Below are positions 33,865 through 43,877 of a stretch of DNA of 64,000 bases, in pieces; position 1 is the stretch's first letter; every line of letters begins with the position of its first letter. The translations under genes were made by a program, and so were the position numbers. The stretch is from an uncultured Alistipes sp. GTDB lineage: Bacteria; Bacteroidota; Bacteroidia; Bacteroidales; Rikenellaceae. The stretch spans positions 35,609 through 99,608 of the forward strand of contig CANQIF010000010.1 of NCBI GenBank assembly GCA_947623965.1, read 5' to 3'. The notes under the pieces were generated by a model. That model had not been told where the DNA came from, did not search any database, and saw only the letters and a list, made by a program, of their open reading frames with translations.

Positions 33865-35146
33865 GGGCTTCGACACGAACGCCTCGGTCGAAAGCTACAC
33901 CGTGGGCGACGACCGCACGCTCGACCTGCGCCTGGCGCGCTACGACGTGCAGGGGTCGCTGGCCCACATCCGCATGCTCGAATCGATCGGTCTGCTCACG
34001 ACCGCCGAACGGGAGCTCCTCACCGAAGGGCTCGAAACGATCGCCGCCGAGATCGAAGCGGGCCGCTTCCGCATCGAGGAGGAGGTCGAGGATATCCACT
34101 CGCAGGTCGAGCTGCTGCTGACGCGCCGCTTGGGCGACGTGGGCAAGAAGATCCACGCCGGCCGCTCGCGCAACGACCAGGTGCTGGTCGATCTGAAACT
34201 CTTCCTGCGCGATGAGCTGCACGGCCTCGCCGCTGAGGTCCGCACCCTCTTCGACCGGCTGCAGGAGCTCTCCGAGCGTTACCGGGAGGTGCTGATGCCG
34301 GGCTACACCCACCTGCAGATCGCCATGCCCTCGTCGTTCGGCCTCTGGTTCGGCGCCTATGCCGAGACGCTCGTCGACGACATGCGCCTCGTGGTCGCCG
34401 CCCGGCAGATCGCCGACCAGAATCCGCTGGGCTCGGCAGCGGGCTACGGCTCGTCGTTCCCGCTCGACCGCACGCTGACGACCCGGCTGCTTCGCTTCGA
34501 GACACTCCACTACAACGCGATCGCCGCCCAGATGAGCCGCGGCAAGAGCGAGCGCGCCGCCGCGAACGCCATCGCCGCCGTCGCCGCCACCGTGGGGCGC
34601 ATGGCGATGGATCTCTGCCTCTTCCTGTGCCCGAATTTCGGCTTCGTCTCGCTGCCCGAGAGCCTCACCACGGGGTCGAGCATCATGCCGCACAAGAAGA
34701 ACCCCGACGTCTTCGAGCTGATCCGCGGCCGCTGCAACCGCCTCCAGGCCCTGCCCAACGAGATGGCGCTGCTGCTGACGAACCTCCCCGTGGGGTATCA
34801 CCGCGACATGCAGCTGCTCAAGGACATCCTCTTCCCCGCCTTCGAGGAGTTGCACCGCACGCTGCGCATGGCCGACTTCATGCTGGCCAACCTCCGGGTG
34901 AACGAACGGATCCTCGACGACCCGAAGTACGACTACCTCTTCACCGTCGAGGACGTCAACCGCCTGGTGCTCGCCGGGGTCCCCTTCCGCGAGGCCTACC
35001 GCGAGGTGGGGATGCAGGTGCAGCGGGGCGAATACCGTCCCGACCGCACCCTCCACCACACCCACGAGGGGAGCATCGGCAACCTCTGCACAGCGGAAAT
35101 TCGCGCCAAGATGGAGCGTGTCATGAAGGAGCCGGAGGAGGCGTGA
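33842..35146 (+). CDS. argH: Argininosuccinate lyase
   Basis: MATKLWDKGFDTNASVESYTVGDDRTLDLRLARYDVQGSLAHIRMLESIGLLT...GSSIMPHKKNPDVFELIRGRCNRLQALPNEM. Confidence 0.96.
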   Translation: MATKLWDKGFDTNASVESYTVGDDRTLDLRLARYDVQGSLAHIRMLESIGLLTTAERELLTEGLETIAAEIEAGRFRIEEEVEDIHSQVELLLTRRLGDVGKKIHAGRSRNDQVLVDLKLFLRDELHGLAAEVRTLFDRLQELSERYREVLMPGYTHLQIAMPSSFGLWFGAYAETLVDDMRLVVAARQIADQNPLGSAAGYGSSFPLDRTLTTRLLRFETLHYNAIAAQMSRGKSERAAANAIAAVAATVGRMAMDLCLFLCPNFGFVSLPESLTTGSSIMPHKKNPDVFELIRGRCNRLQALPNEMALLLTNLPVGYHRDMQLLKDILFPAFEELHRTLRMADFMLANLRVNERILDDPKYDYLFTVEDVNRLVLAGVPFREAYREVGMQVQRGEYRPDRTLHHTHEGSIGNLCTAEIRAKMERVMKEPEEA

Positions 35147-35223
35147 ACGGCCGCCTCCGAATGAACGGAGAGGCCCGCAGCGGTTGCGCTGCGGGCCTCC
35201 CTTTTCCATACCGGCGGAGCTCC

Positions 35224-35484
35224 TCACGGGACGGGATCGTAGCCGCTGCCGCCCCAGGGATGGCAGCGCGACAGCCGTTTGAGGGTCAGCCACAGTCCTT
35301 TGACCGGACCGTAGCGGCGCAGCGCCTCGAGCGCATATTGCGAGCAGGTGGGCGTGAAGCGGCACGAAGGGGGCGTGAAAGGGGAGATGCAGCACCGGTA
35401 GAACTGCACTAAAGCGATCAACGGCAGGGCCGCGAGGCGCCTAAAGCCGCGAAGCGACCGTTTCCAGAATCTTTCGGACGGCAT
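35224..35484 (-). CDS. yidD: Membrane protein insertion efficiency factor YidD
   Basis: [68 protein letters not shown]. Confidence 0.95.
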   Translation of the reverse strand: MPSERFWKRSLRGFRRLAALPLIALVQFYRCCISPFTPPSCRFTPTCSQYALEALRRYGPVKGLWLTLKRLSRCHPWGGSGYDPVP

Positions 35485-35815
35485 GGGCGATCTTGGCCGA
35501 CGAAAGGAGGTCGGCTGTGGAGTAGACGAGCGCCAGATCGAGGTTGATCCCCTCGACGCGGCCGGTGAGCAGCTCCTTTTGCAGGCGGTAGGCCTCCTTC
35601 GTGCGGCGGCGCAGCAGGTTGCGGCGGTTGGCCCGCTTGTGGTAGCGCTTGGGAACCGAGAAGAGAACCTCGACCGAAGGGACCGAATCCGCCTCGGCGA
35701 ACCAAAGGTAGCGGAAGGGATAGACGAAGCCGCTCTCCCCCTCGCTGAAGAGGCGGCGGACAGCCCCCAGCGTGCGGAGGCGTTCGGAACGGGGCAGCGA
35801 GCGGTCGGCGGTCAT
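35441..35815 (-). CDS. rnpA: Ribonuclease P protein component
   Basis: [39 protein letters not shown]...[33 protein letters not shown]; overlaps yidD. Confidence 0.92.
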   Translation of the reverse strand: MTADRSLPRSERLRTLGAVRRLFSEGESGFVYPFRYLWFAEADSVPSVEVLFSVPKRYHKRANRRNLLRRRTKEAYRLQKELLTGRVEGINLDLALVYSTADLLSSAKIAHAVRKILETVASRL

Positions 35816-35982
35816 GATGCGAAGCGGGTTGACGAGAAAAAGGTTGACGATCGAAAAAACGGGCGAACCGGCAAGCGGCCGGACAGCTGAATAAAAGGGG
35901 TCGGGGCCAACCGGACCGGGGTGTCGGAGCCGAAATACCGAGGGGGGGGGCATCGCGGAGCCGGGCAGGCCGCCCCGGGGAG

Positions 35983-36837
35983 CTATTTGCCCTCCGGCAC
36001 GGCACGGCGCGCGCGGTTGCGCTTGGCCAGCTTGTTCTGCTGCGAACGGATGAAGGCCTCCTTCTCCTCGTCGGTGACCAGTTCGACGGGGTGGATCTCC
36101 TCTCCCTTGGCCACCTTCGCCAAGTAGAGGTCCACGGCCTTGCCCATCGACGGCGCCTCGGGCGTCGGGGCGTTGGCCTGCACGGTGAGCCCCGCCCCGA
36201 TGGCGGTCCGCAGGGTTCCCTCGCCGAAGACGGCGATCGCAGGGAGCTGCTCCGTGCCGAACTGTTCGACGAGCGCCCGCACGTCCGACGGGGAGTAGAG
36301 GGCCAGCAGCTGGTAGTCGTCGAGCTTCAGCTCCGCGAGGTCGGCCGCGACGGTCCGAGAGAGGATCACCGGATCGACCGCCAGCTTCAGCTTGGCGAGC
36401 GTCTCGGGCAGCTCGGGCTTGTGGGGCTCGCTGAGCGCCAGCAGGAAGCGCTCCTCCTTGTGTTTGACGATCTGTTCGACGAGCGAGGTGAACGACCCGT
36501 CGGCGAACGAGATCTTGCGTTTGCGGTAGACGATGTATTTCTGGAGGTAGAGCGCCACGGCCTCGGTCTGGCAGATGTATTTCATCGTTTCGGGCACGGT
36601 GATGCGGGCCTCCTCGCAGATGTGGAAAAAGCTGTCGACCGTCGTGCGCGAGGTGAAGATGATCGCCGTGTGGTCCAGAATTTCGATGCGCTGTGCGCGG
36701 AACTCCTTGAGCGTCACGCCAACGACCCGGATAAAGGGCTTGTAGACGACGTCGACGCGATGCTTTTGCGAAATTTCGTAGAACGGCGATTTCTCGATCA
36801 GGGCCGGTTTCGGTTGCGATACCAATATACTCTTCAC
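35983..36837 (-). CDS. hemD: Uroporphyrinogen-III synthase (Bacteroidetes type, basic C-terminal extension)
   Basis: MKSILVSQPKPALIEKSPFYEISQKHRVDVVYKPFIRVVGVTLKEFRAQRIEILDHTAIIFTSRTTVDSFFHICEEARITVPETMKYICQTEAVALYLQKYIVYRKRKI. Confidence 0.85.
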   Translation of the reverse strand: MKSILVSQPKPALIEKSPFYEISQKHRVDVVYKPFIRVVGVTLKEFRAQRIEILDHTAIIFTSRTTVDSFFHICEEARITVPETMKYICQTEAVALYLQKYIVYRKRKISFADGSFTSLVEQIVKHKEERFLLALSEPHKPELPETLAKLKLAVDPVILSRTVAADLAELKLDDYQLLALYSPSDVRALVEQFGTEQLPAIAVFGEGTLRTAIGAGLTVQANAPTPEAPSMGKAVDLYLAKVAKGEEIHPVELVTDEEKEAFIRSQQNKLAKRNRARRAVPEGK

Positions 36838-36864
36838 GGTTTTCGTAGCTTGTTTTTGCGTTTC

Positions 36865-37989
36865 TTACAAGGCATATCGTCCCGCAAGCAGCATCCACAG
36901 GCTCAGCGGGAAGATTTCCACGACGCAAAGGTACAAAAACCAATGCAAAATCGAAACTTTTTTTGCAAGAAACAACATAAGGGTCTCGCGGAGGTATAAA
37001 ACGGATAGAACGGACAACTCGATGATAATCACCCATAACCAGCCCTTTCCGGTTCCCTGCGGCAGGAGCAGCAGGAGCAGGAGCGGCGGCGTGGCGGCGA
37101 CGGTCAGCAGCGCCGCCGCATGGCGCTTGACGAGCCACAGCCGCTCGATGAGCGGCCGGCTGTAGGTCAGCACCCCGACGACGAAGGTCACTCCCCGCTG
37201 GTAGAGCAGCGAGAGGGCCAAAGCCGCCGCGACGCCCAGGGTACAGAGCGCCGCCGCCGTGCGGGGCCACCCCTCGACGAAGGCGGGCGGCAGCAGCGGC
37301 GCGGTGAAACGGACGACGGCGAGGGCCGCGACGAAGATGCCCAGCGTGCAGCAGATCGTCAGGAAACGGACGTAGCTGCTGCCCGCATCCTCGTAGAGCC
37401 GCTTTTCGGCGGAGCGGTCGCGCTGCAGACGCCCCGCAAGACGCCGCGCATCGCCGAGGTGGCGGTAAAGCAGCGCGGCATAGACGAGGAGGAGGAAGAG
37501 CGCGGCGCCGCCGTAGGCGGGTGTCGCCAGCGGATCGCGCGGCGCGGAGGCAGCGACGGCGGACGGCGGGACCTGCACGGAGGAGGCCCCGAAAACTTCG
37601 GCGGGCGACGCCTCGCGGTAACGCGGCTGCTGTTCGCCGGCGGGAAGCGGTTCGAAGCCGGGGAAAAAGGGATTCCGGAATGCGGCGGCCGGTGCCGGCT
37701 CCAGCGAATCGGCCGGCGGCAGCGAATCGGCAGGGATGACCGCGCCGTCTTGCAGCAGCGAAGCGGCCGGCACCGGCGTTTCGTCCGAAGGCTGCGGGGC
37801 GCCTTGCAACAGCGGATCGGTCTGCGGCAGCCGATCCGCCGAAGGCATCGGGGCGGCCTGCGGCAGCGAATCCGCCGCCGCTCCGGGCGCCCCGGCCAAC
37901 GTCCCGGGCATCTCCGCCAACGCCTCGGGCGACCCCGTCAACGTTTCGGGCACTTCCATCCTCCCGGTATCGATCCAGCGGGCGCTCAT
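36865..37989 (-). CDS. DUF4271-type multi-pass membrane protein with Pro/Ala/Asp-rich N-terminus
   Basis: C-terminal multi-TM region; low-complexity N-terminus with ADSLPQ/ADRLPQ/ADSLPP motifs; adjacent to hemD. Confidence 0.7.
   Translation of the reverse strand: MSARWIDTGRMEVPETLTGSPEALAEMPGTLAGAPGAAADSLPQAAPMPSADRLPQTDPLLQGAPQPSDETPVPAASLLQDGAVIPADSLPPADSLEPAPAAAFRNPFFPGFEPLPAGEQQPRYREASPAEVFGASSVQVPPSAVAASAPRDPLATPAYGGAALFLLLVYAALLYRHLGDARRLAGRLQRDRSAEKRLYEDAGSSYVRFLTICCTLGIFVAALAVVRFTAPLLPPAFVEGWPRTAAALCTLGVAAALALSLLYQRGVTFVVGVLTYSRPLIERLWLVKRHAAALLTVAATPPLLLLLLLPQGTGKGWLWVIIIELSVLSVLYLRETLMLFLAKKVSILHWFLYLCVVEIFPLSLWMLLAGRYAL
36926..36933 (-). promoter_or_regulatory. -7 box TACCTTTG upstream of hemD, inside the 3' end of the DUF4271 gene
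   Basis: Plus strand CAAAGGTA = minus TACCTTTG. Confidence 0.5.
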
Positions 37990-39167
37990 CCTTCGTAGCT
38001 GCGTTTAAGGGTGATCCGGAAGGTGGTGCCCTTGCCAATCTCTGATTCGAGCACGGCGATCTTCCCCTGGTGGTACTCCTCGACGATGCGGCGCGAGAGC
38101 GAGAGCCCCAGCCCCCACCCGCGCGTCTTGGTGGTGAAGCCCGGCTCGAAGATCCGCTTCCAGTTGCCCTTGGGGATCCCCTTGCCCGTATCCCGGACGT
38201 CGATCATCACGTGCTTCTCGTCCGACGAGACCCGCACGTCGATGGCGCCGTGCCCCTGCAGGGCGTCGAGAGCGTTCTTCATGAGGTTCTCCACCACCCA
38301 TTCGAAGAGCGCCGTATTGATCTCGGCCTGCACGGGGGCGATCGCCAGTCCGTTGTAGTCGAGCGTCACGTTGCGCGGAATGCGCTTGCGGAAGTAGAGG
38401 ACCGACTCGCCCACCGCCTCGTTGATGTTGGCGACGGTGAGGGGGGTCTCGGAGCCGATCTTCGAGAAGCGGTCCACGATCTTCATGAGGTGGGCGAGGT
38501 CCTTGTTCATCTCCTCGACGGCCGACTGGTCGATCGGCTGCGTGCGCAGGTATTCGATCCACCCCAACAGCGACGAGGTGGGGGTCCCGAGCTGGTGGGC
38601 CGTCTCCTTCGCCAGCCCGATCCAGACGCGGTTCTGCTCGTCGTCCTTCGACGAGCGAAAGGCGATGAAGCCGATGAGCACGAAGAGGACGATGACCAGA
38701 ATCTGGACATAGGGGTAGTAGAAGAGCGACTTGAGCAGGGCCGACTTGCCGTAGAAGATGATGTGGTAGTGACGGTTCGTCCAGCCGAAGCGGACCTGGC
38801 GCGGCGTGTTCTCGGCCGTGAAGCGCTCGATCTGGCGCCGCAGCAGGTCGGGATGCCCGATGATCCGCTCGGGGATGAGGTGCGAGCTGATGACCTCCAG
38901 ATTCTCGTTGGTGATGATGAACGGAATGTTGTTGTTGCTCGAAATGAGGTCGTCGACCAGCGGGTCCTGCGTCTGGATCGTGCCGCTCAGCACGTCGCGG
39001 TTCAGCTGCTCCATGGCGTGGGCCCAGAGGGCCACATCGTGCTGCTCCTTCTCCTTGAGGCGGAAAGCCAATTGATTGGTATAGAGGAGCGAGAGCGCCC
39101 CGAGCAGGGCGCCCGCCACGATCACCGCCACGCGGTTGCGGAAGGAGAGGATTTTACGGAGTTTCAT
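37986..39167 (-). CDS. Sensor histidine kinase
   Basis: Two TM segments; H-box GLAKETAHQLGTPTSSLLGWIEYL; N-box ENLMKNALDAL; DTGKGIPKGNWKRIFEPGFTTKTRGWGLGLSLSRRIVEEYHQG. Confidence 0.92.
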   Translation of the reverse strand: MKLRKILSFRNRVAVIVAGALLGALSLLYTNQLAFRLKEKEQHDVALWAHAMEQLNRDVLSGTIQTQDPLVDDLISSNNNIPFIITNENLEVISSHLIPERIIGHPDLLRRQIERFTAENTPRQVRFGWTNRHYHIIFYGKSALLKSLFYYPYVQILVIVLFVLIGFIAFRSSKDDEQNRVWIGLAKETAHQLGTPTSSLLGWIEYLRTQPIDQSAVEEMNKDLAHLMKIVDRFSKIGSETPLTVANINEAVGESVLYFRKRIPRNVTLDYNGLAIAPVQAEINTALFEWVVENLMKNALDALQGHGAIDVRVSSDEKHVMIDVRDTGKGIPKGNWKRIFEPGFTTKTRGWGLGLSLSRRIVEEYHQGKIAVLESEIGKGTTFRITLKRSYEG

Positions 39168-39174
39168 CGGTCGG

Positions 39175-40836
39175 TCATTTCCGCTCGGTATCCTGCTCGG
39201 CGAGGATCCGGCGGTATTCGGTCGTGTCGCGCAGCAGTTCGACGGCCCGCTGCACCTCGCGGTCCGACGGAAGCGCATTGCGCAGGACGCCCGCCGTATA
39301 GGCGTGGCGCTGGACGATGTCACCGGTGATCGACTCGGCGATCTGCTCGCGGTAGGTCTCGAGGTTCGTCCGCGTATCGTCGTGCAGCCCCTTTTCGAGC
39401 GTTTCGAGCTGCTGTTCGATCTCCTTGAAGCGGTCGTTCTGCGCCGCCTCGCGGATCAGCTGCAGCGCCCGCCGCGTCTCCGACTCGTAGGGCACCTCCT
39501 TGTCCTCCATGAAGGCGGCGAAGTCGGCGAAATCGGCATCCGTGATGCGGAAAGTCTCGGGATCGAGCGGACGGTAGCCGTGGCGCCGGATGTATTCGTC
39601 GCCGAAATCCTCGATGAAGCCCAGCGCGTAGAGCGTCGCGGCGAAGCGGCTGACGTACTCCGGCTCGGTGCGGAGGTCGGGCATGATGCCGCCCCCGTCG
39701 TAGATGCGGCGGCCGGCCGCCGTGCGGTATTCGCGGATGAGCGAGTCGGGAACGCTCTTCACCGAACCCTCCTGCGAGTGCGAGTAGTCGATCGCCTGGA
39801 TGCAGCGGCCCGAGGGAATGTAATACTTGGCCGTCGTGAGCTTCAGCATCGCATTGTAGCCCACCGGCACAGTGGTCTGCACGAGCCCCTTGCCGAAGGT
39901 CCGCTGCCCCACGAGCACGGCCCGGTCGAGGTCCTGCAGCGCCCCCGAGACGATCTCCGAAGCCGAGGCCGAGGAGCCGTTGACCAGCACGACCAACGGC
40001 AGGTCGGGGAAGGCGGGCTCCGAGGGGGTCGTGTAGCGCCGCTCCTCCGTGCGGCCCTTCGTGCGGACCACCTCCGTGCCGCGGGGCACGAAGAGGCCGA
40101 GGATCTTCACCGCCTCCTGGAGGATGCCGCCGCCGTTCGAGCGGTAGTCGAGGATCAGGCCCCGCAGGTCGCCCTCGGCGCGCAGCCGTTCGATCGCCGC
40201 GCGCATCTCCTCGTAGCTGCCGTCCGTGAAGTCGCTGTGGCGGACGTAGCCGATGCCGTCGGCCGCATATCCCGCATAGGGAATCGCCGGAATGGCGATC
40301 CGCTCGCGCACGATCTCCACCGTCCGGCGCGTTCCGTCGAGCGACTCGATCTCGATCCGCACCGTGCTCCCCGGGTCGCCCTTCAGGCGCGAGGAGACCT
40401 GCTCGACGGTGAAGCCCCGCGCATCCTCGTCGCCGATGCGGAGAATGCGGTCGCCGATACGGAGCCCCGCCTTGTCGGCGGGCGACCCCTCGTAGGGCTG
40501 GGCGATCTTCACGTAATCCCCCTTCTGGCGGATCAGCGAGCCGATGCCGCCGTACTTGCCGGTCGTAAGGACCTCGAAGGCGGCCATCTGCTTCTCGGGG
40601 ATGAACTCCGTGTAGGGGTCGAGGCGGCGCACCATCCCCTCGGCGGCCCCCTCCATCAGCTTGTCGCCATCGACCGGATCGACATAGCCGCGCGAGAGTT
40701 CGCGCATCACGTTGACCGCGATCTCCATGTTGCGTCCCAGCCCGAAGTCGTCGCGACGGGCGAAGACGAAGGCCCCGACGACGGCGGCCGCTGCGGCCGC
40801 CGCGAGGAAAAACCGGCGTATCTTATTCGTTTTCAT
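39175..40836 (-). CDS. S41-family C-terminal processing peptidase with PDZ domain
   Basis: RRLDPYTEFIPEKQMAAFEVLTTGKYGGIG; LILDYRSNGGGILQEAVKI; VLVNGSSASASEIVSGALQDLDRAVLVGQRTFGKGLVQ. Confidence 0.93.
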   Translation of the reverse strand: MKTNKIRRFFLAAAAAAAVVGAFVFARRDDFGLGRNMEIAVNVMRELSRGYVDPVDGDKLMEGAAEGMVRRLDPYTEFIPEKQMAAFEVLTTGKYGGIGSLIRQKGDYVKIAQPYEGSPADKAGLRIGDRILRIGDEDARGFTVEQVSSRLKGDPGSTVRIEIESLDGTRRTVEIVRERIAIPAIPYAGYAADGIGYVRHSDFTDGSYEEMRAAIERLRAEGDLRGLILDYRSNGGGILQEAVKILGLFVPRGTEVVRTKGRTEERRYTTPSEPAFPDLPLVVLVNGSSASASEIVSGALQDLDRAVLVGQRTFGKGLVQTTVPVGYNAMLKLTTAKYYIPSGRCIQAIDYSHSQEGSVKSVPDSLIREYRTAAGRRIYDGGGIMPDLRTEPEYVSRFAATLYALGFIEDFGDEYIRRHGYRPLDPETFRITDADFADFAAFMEDKEVPYESETRRALQLIREAAQNDRFKEIEQQLETLEKGLHDDTRTNLETYREQIAESITGDIVQRHAYTAGVLRNALPSDREVQRAVELLRDTTEYRRILAEQDTERK

Positions 40837-41305
40837 CTCGTTCTATCATTTCTACATAACCTTCCAACCGATAGGCCACCCGCGCCACGCCCCGGCGGAT
40901 GCCCTCCAGCTCGATCCACTGGCCGTACTGCCGCACGCGAATCTCGTCCTCGAAGAGGAGCAGCAGCCGCTTCAGGAAGCCGTCGCCGCGAAAGCGGAGC
41001 TCGTCCTCCGCCTCGCCGACGAGGCGGAAGCCCGCCTGGCGGAAGGCGGTCTCGATCTGCGTGCGGTGACGCTCGACATTCCCCTCGACGCGGCGGGTCA
41101 TGAAGCCGAAGCGGGGATAGGTGGCCGCCAGCGCGACGATCGCGATGCCCAGCACGACGAAGCGGTCGGAGTGGAAGAGCAGGTAGAGCGTCTCGCGGGG
41201 TGTCAGCTGCGACGTCCCGGTGAGGAGCATCGCCCCCATCAGGACTATGCACAGAACGCAGAGGGCGGCGAAATATTTTACGGATCGGAGCAGGTATCTT
41301 TTCAT
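40823..41305 (-). CDS. Hypothetical membrane protein
   Basis: MKRYLLRSVKYFAALCVLCIVLMGAMLLTG...; overlaps the start of the downstream S41 peptidase gene. Confidence 0.65.
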   Translation of the reverse strand: MKRYLLRSVKYFAALCVLCIVLMGAMLLTGTSQLTPRETLYLLFHSDRFVVLGIAIVALAATYPRFGFMTRRVEGNVERHRTQIETAFRQAGFRLVGEAEDELRFRGDGFLKRLLLLFEDEIRVRQYGQWIELEGIRRGVARVAYRLEGYVEMIERDENE

Positions 41306-41366
41306 GGTTGCATTTTTTATCGGGTCATCGGGCCGGCGGAGGCGCAGGGACCGCCGCTCCGGCCGG

Positions 41367-42242
41367 TTATTTTTCAAGGTTCGGCGCCAGCCGGCCGATC
41401 GCCGCGGCGACCTCCTCCATGAGCCACTTGGGGGTCGAGGTGGCGCCGCAGATTCCTACCGAGCGGACCCCCTCGAACCACGCCGGGTCGAGCTCGCTGG
41501 CCTCCTCGACGGTGCGGGTCCGCGGATTGGCGCGCCGGCAGACCTCGAAGAGGACCTTGCCGTTCGAGGATTTGCGGCCGCAGACGAAGATCACCGCATC
41601 GAAGCGTGCGGCGAACGCCGTGAGGTGCTGTTCGCGGCCCGAGACCTGGCGGCAGATCGTGTCGGCGATGGTGATCTGCGACGGATCGGCCGCCCGGCGG
41701 CGAATCTCGTCGCCCAACCGGTTGAAGAGGGCGATGCTCTGCGTCGTCTGCGAGAGCAGGTAGATCGGCCGCGTGAAGTCCAACTGGTCGAGGTCGGCCT
41801 CGCTCTCGATGACGATCGTCGGATCGGCCACCTGGCCCGTCAACCCCACCACCTCGGCGTGGCCCCGCTTGCCGAGGATCGCCACCTGGCCGCCGATAGG
41901 CCGCATTCTTTCGTGCGCCTGCACGACGCGGGCCTGGAGGCGCGCCACCACCGGACAGGTGGCGTCGATCACCTCGATGCCCAATTCGCGTGCCGCGGCA
42001 TAGGTCGTGGGGGGCTCGCCGTGGGCCCGGATGAAGAGGCGGCACCCCCTCAGCGAGGGGAGCTCGGCGTGCGCGACGGTGCGCAGCCCCAGCTCTTCGA
42101 GGCGGTGCACCTCCATGCGGTTGTGGACGATGTCACCCAACGAGCAGACCCGTCCGCCCGCAGCCAGCGCGCGCTCGGCCGCCGAAATGGCCTGCACGAC
42201 GCCGAAGCAGAAGCCCGATTTATCGTCGATTTCGATTTGCAT
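41367..42242 (-). CDS. ispH: 4-hydroxy-3-methylbut-2-enyl diphosphate reductase
   Basis: MQIEIDDKSGFCFGVVQAISAAE...VCSLGDIVHNRMEVHRLEELGL...FIRAHGEPPTTYAAARELGIEVIDATCPVVARLQ. Confidence 0.95.
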   Translation of the reverse strand: MQIEIDDKSGFCFGVVQAISAAERALAAGGRVCSLGDIVHNRMEVHRLEELGLRTVAHAELPSLRGCRLFIRAHGEPPTTYAAARELGIEVIDATCPVVARLQARVVQAHERMRPIGGQVAILGKRGHAEVVGLTGQVADPTIVIESEADLDQLDFTRPIYLLSQTTQSIALFNRLGDEIRRRAADPSQITIADTICRQVSGREQHLTAFAARFDAVIFVCGRKSSNGKVLFEVCRRANPRTRTVEEASELDPAWFEGVRSVGICGATSTPKWLMEEVAAAIGRLAPNLEK

Positions 42243-42294
42243 GTGTCAGTTCGGTTAAAAGGTGTGGCGGCGCGGCGTGTATCCCGAGCCGCCC

Positions 42295-42375
42295 GGTTTG
42301 CAGGGACTGCGGGGTTTGCAAGGTTTGCAGGGCCCGCGGGGTTCGCGGGGTTCGCGGGGTTTGCGGAGTCCGCCC
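42295..42375 (+). repeat. 9-bp tandem repeat array (about 9 units of GGTTYGCGG)
   Basis: GGTTTGCAG GGACTGCGG GGTTTGCAA GGTTTGCAG GGCCCGCGG GGTTCGCGG GGTTCGCGG GGTTTGCGG AGTCCGCCC. Confidence 0.85.
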
Positions 42376-42511
42376 GGCGGAGGGGCCGCATCGCGCATTT
42401 CCCGAAGGGCTGCACCGCCTGCACTCCGAAAGGCTGCGCCGGATGCGTGCGATGCCGGGGCCGCTGGTTCGTCCTCGCGAAAGGTGCGCTGGGGAGGGGC
42501 GCCGGCCGGGG

Positions 42512-43210
42512 CTATTGCAGCGCCGCGATCCGCTCCATGACCCACGTCATCTGCTCGGCGACGGTCATGCGGCTGTTGTCCAGCACGACGGCGTCGGCCG
42601 CCTTGCGCAGCGGCGCGATGGCGCGGTGCTCGTCCTGGTAGTCGCGGTCGCGGATGTTCCGCTCGATCTCCTCGTAGGAGACCTGCTGCCCCTTGGCCGT
42701 CAGTTCGTCGTAGCGCCGGCGGGCCCGCACGGCGGGATCGGCCGTCATGAAGATCTTCAGCTCGGCATCGGGGAAGACCACCGTGCCGATGTCGCGGCCG
42801 TCCATCACCACGCCGCGGCGGCGGCCCATCTCCTGCTGCATGGCGACCAGCTTGGTCCGCACGGCGGGAATGGCGCTGACGCGGCTGACGCAGTTGCTCA
42901 CCTCGATCGTCCGGATCCGCCCCTCGACCAGATCGCCGTTCACGTAGATGTCGCTCGCGCCGCGTTCGGGGTTGAAGCGGAAGGAGATGTCGACGCTGTC
43001 GAGCAGCGCGACGACCTCCTCCTCGTGGACGATGCCGGAGCGGATGGCCCCGTGCGTAAGGGCGTGGAGGGTCACGGCGCGGTACATGGCGCCCGTATCG
43101 ATGAAAATATAACCCAGCCGGGCGGCGATGGCCTTGGCGAAGGTGCTCTTGCCGCACGACGAATAGCCGTCGATGGCGATGACGATGCGTTTAAGGGTGT
43201 TATCCTGCAT
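42512..43210 (-). CDS. cmk: Cytidylate kinase
   Basis: MQDNTLKRIVIAIDGYSSCGKSTFAKAIAARLGYIFIDTGAMYRAVTLHAL...MDGRDIGTVVFPDAELKIFMTADPAVRARRRYDEL; start trimmed. Confidence 0.95.
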   Translation of the reverse strand: MQDNTLKRIVIAIDGYSSCGKSTFAKAIAARLGYIFIDTGAMYRAVTLHALTHGAIRSGIVHEEEVVALLDSVDISFRFNPERGASDIYVNGDLVEGRIRTIEVSNCVSRVSAIPAVRTKLVAMQQEMGRRRGVVMDGRDIGTVVFPDAELKIFMTADPAVRARRRYDELTAKGQQVSYEEIERNIRDRDYQDEHRAIAPLRKAADAVVLDNSRMTVAEQMTWVMERIAALQ

Positions 43211-43877
43211 GGGGTAAGATATCGAAAAAGGTGGATAATATGGTATAGATACCCAGTAGTCCGATGATGAGCCCCGCGACGCGGTTGATCGTGAGCATGT
43301 GGCGCGGCCGGAAGCGGCGACGGAAAAGGTTGATGACGAAAGCCAGGAAGGTCCACCACGCCACGGCGCCCCCGAAGAAGCCCGCGATGGTGAAGAGGGC
43401 CCGGGCAAAGGCGCCCAGACCGCTCCGCGTCAGATCGACAGCCGAAATTTCGAAGACGGCGAAGAAGGCCAGGATGTAGGGGATGACGACGATGAAGTTG
43501 GCGATCGTCAGGCCGAAGATCGAGGCGAAGTCCTGCCACAGCGAGGTGCGGCCGGCGCGGTTGCGGCGAATCTGCGGCACGGGGTTCTGCGCGAAGATGT
43601 AGACGCCGACGAGGATGACGAAGATACCGCCGATGATGCGCAGCAGGGTGCTGTACTGCTGAATCTCATGCTCGAGCATCGCATAGAAGAAGAGGGCGAT
43701 CATCGCCATGAACGAATCGGCGCAGGCGACGCCGATGCCCGAGACGATGCCCGAGCGGCGGCTCTTCGAGAGGGTCCGCTGAATGCAGAGGACGGCCACG
43801 GGGCCGACCGTGATCGAGGCGGCGACACCCACCAGAATGCCGCGGAAAAGGATCTCTATGTATGCCAAAGGCGCCAT
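43200..43877 (-). CDS. LysE/RhtB-family translocator
   Basis: LFRGILVGVAASITVGPVAVLCIQRTLSKSRRSGIVSGIGVACADSFMAMIALF. Confidence 0.85.
   Translation of the reverse strand: MAPLAYIEILFRGILVGVAASITVGPVAVLCIQRTLSKSRRSGIVSGIGVACADSFMAMIALFFYAMLEHEIQQYSTLLRIIGGIFVILVGVYIFAQNPVPQIRRNRAGRTSLWQDFASIFGLTIANFIVVIPYILAFFAVFEISAVDLTRSGLGAFARALFTIAGFFGGAVAWWTFLAFVINLFRRRFRPRHMLTINRVAGLIIGLLGIYTILSTFFDILPHAG

Noticed and set aside
35942-35950. G9 homopolymer between hemD and rnpA (also G9 at 24300-24308)
   Set aside because: Located outside coding frames, so no frame-switch consequence like the C8 tract at 58597-58604; shows that G/C runs also occur in intergenic DNA here.
35441-38038. 865-aa minus-strand ORF
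   Set aside because: Runs in the wrong frame through hemD and the DUF4271 gene; only the C-terminal 124 codons (rnpA) are supported.
42295-42375. Possible CRISPR array
   Set aside because: Units are 9 bp with no spacers and no cas genes; nothing else in the window resembles a CRISPR array.
42255-43157. 300-aa minus-strand ORF across the ispH-cmk gap
   Set aside because: Out of frame with cmk; its KPCKP/REPREP repeat is just the translation of the 9-bp tandem array.
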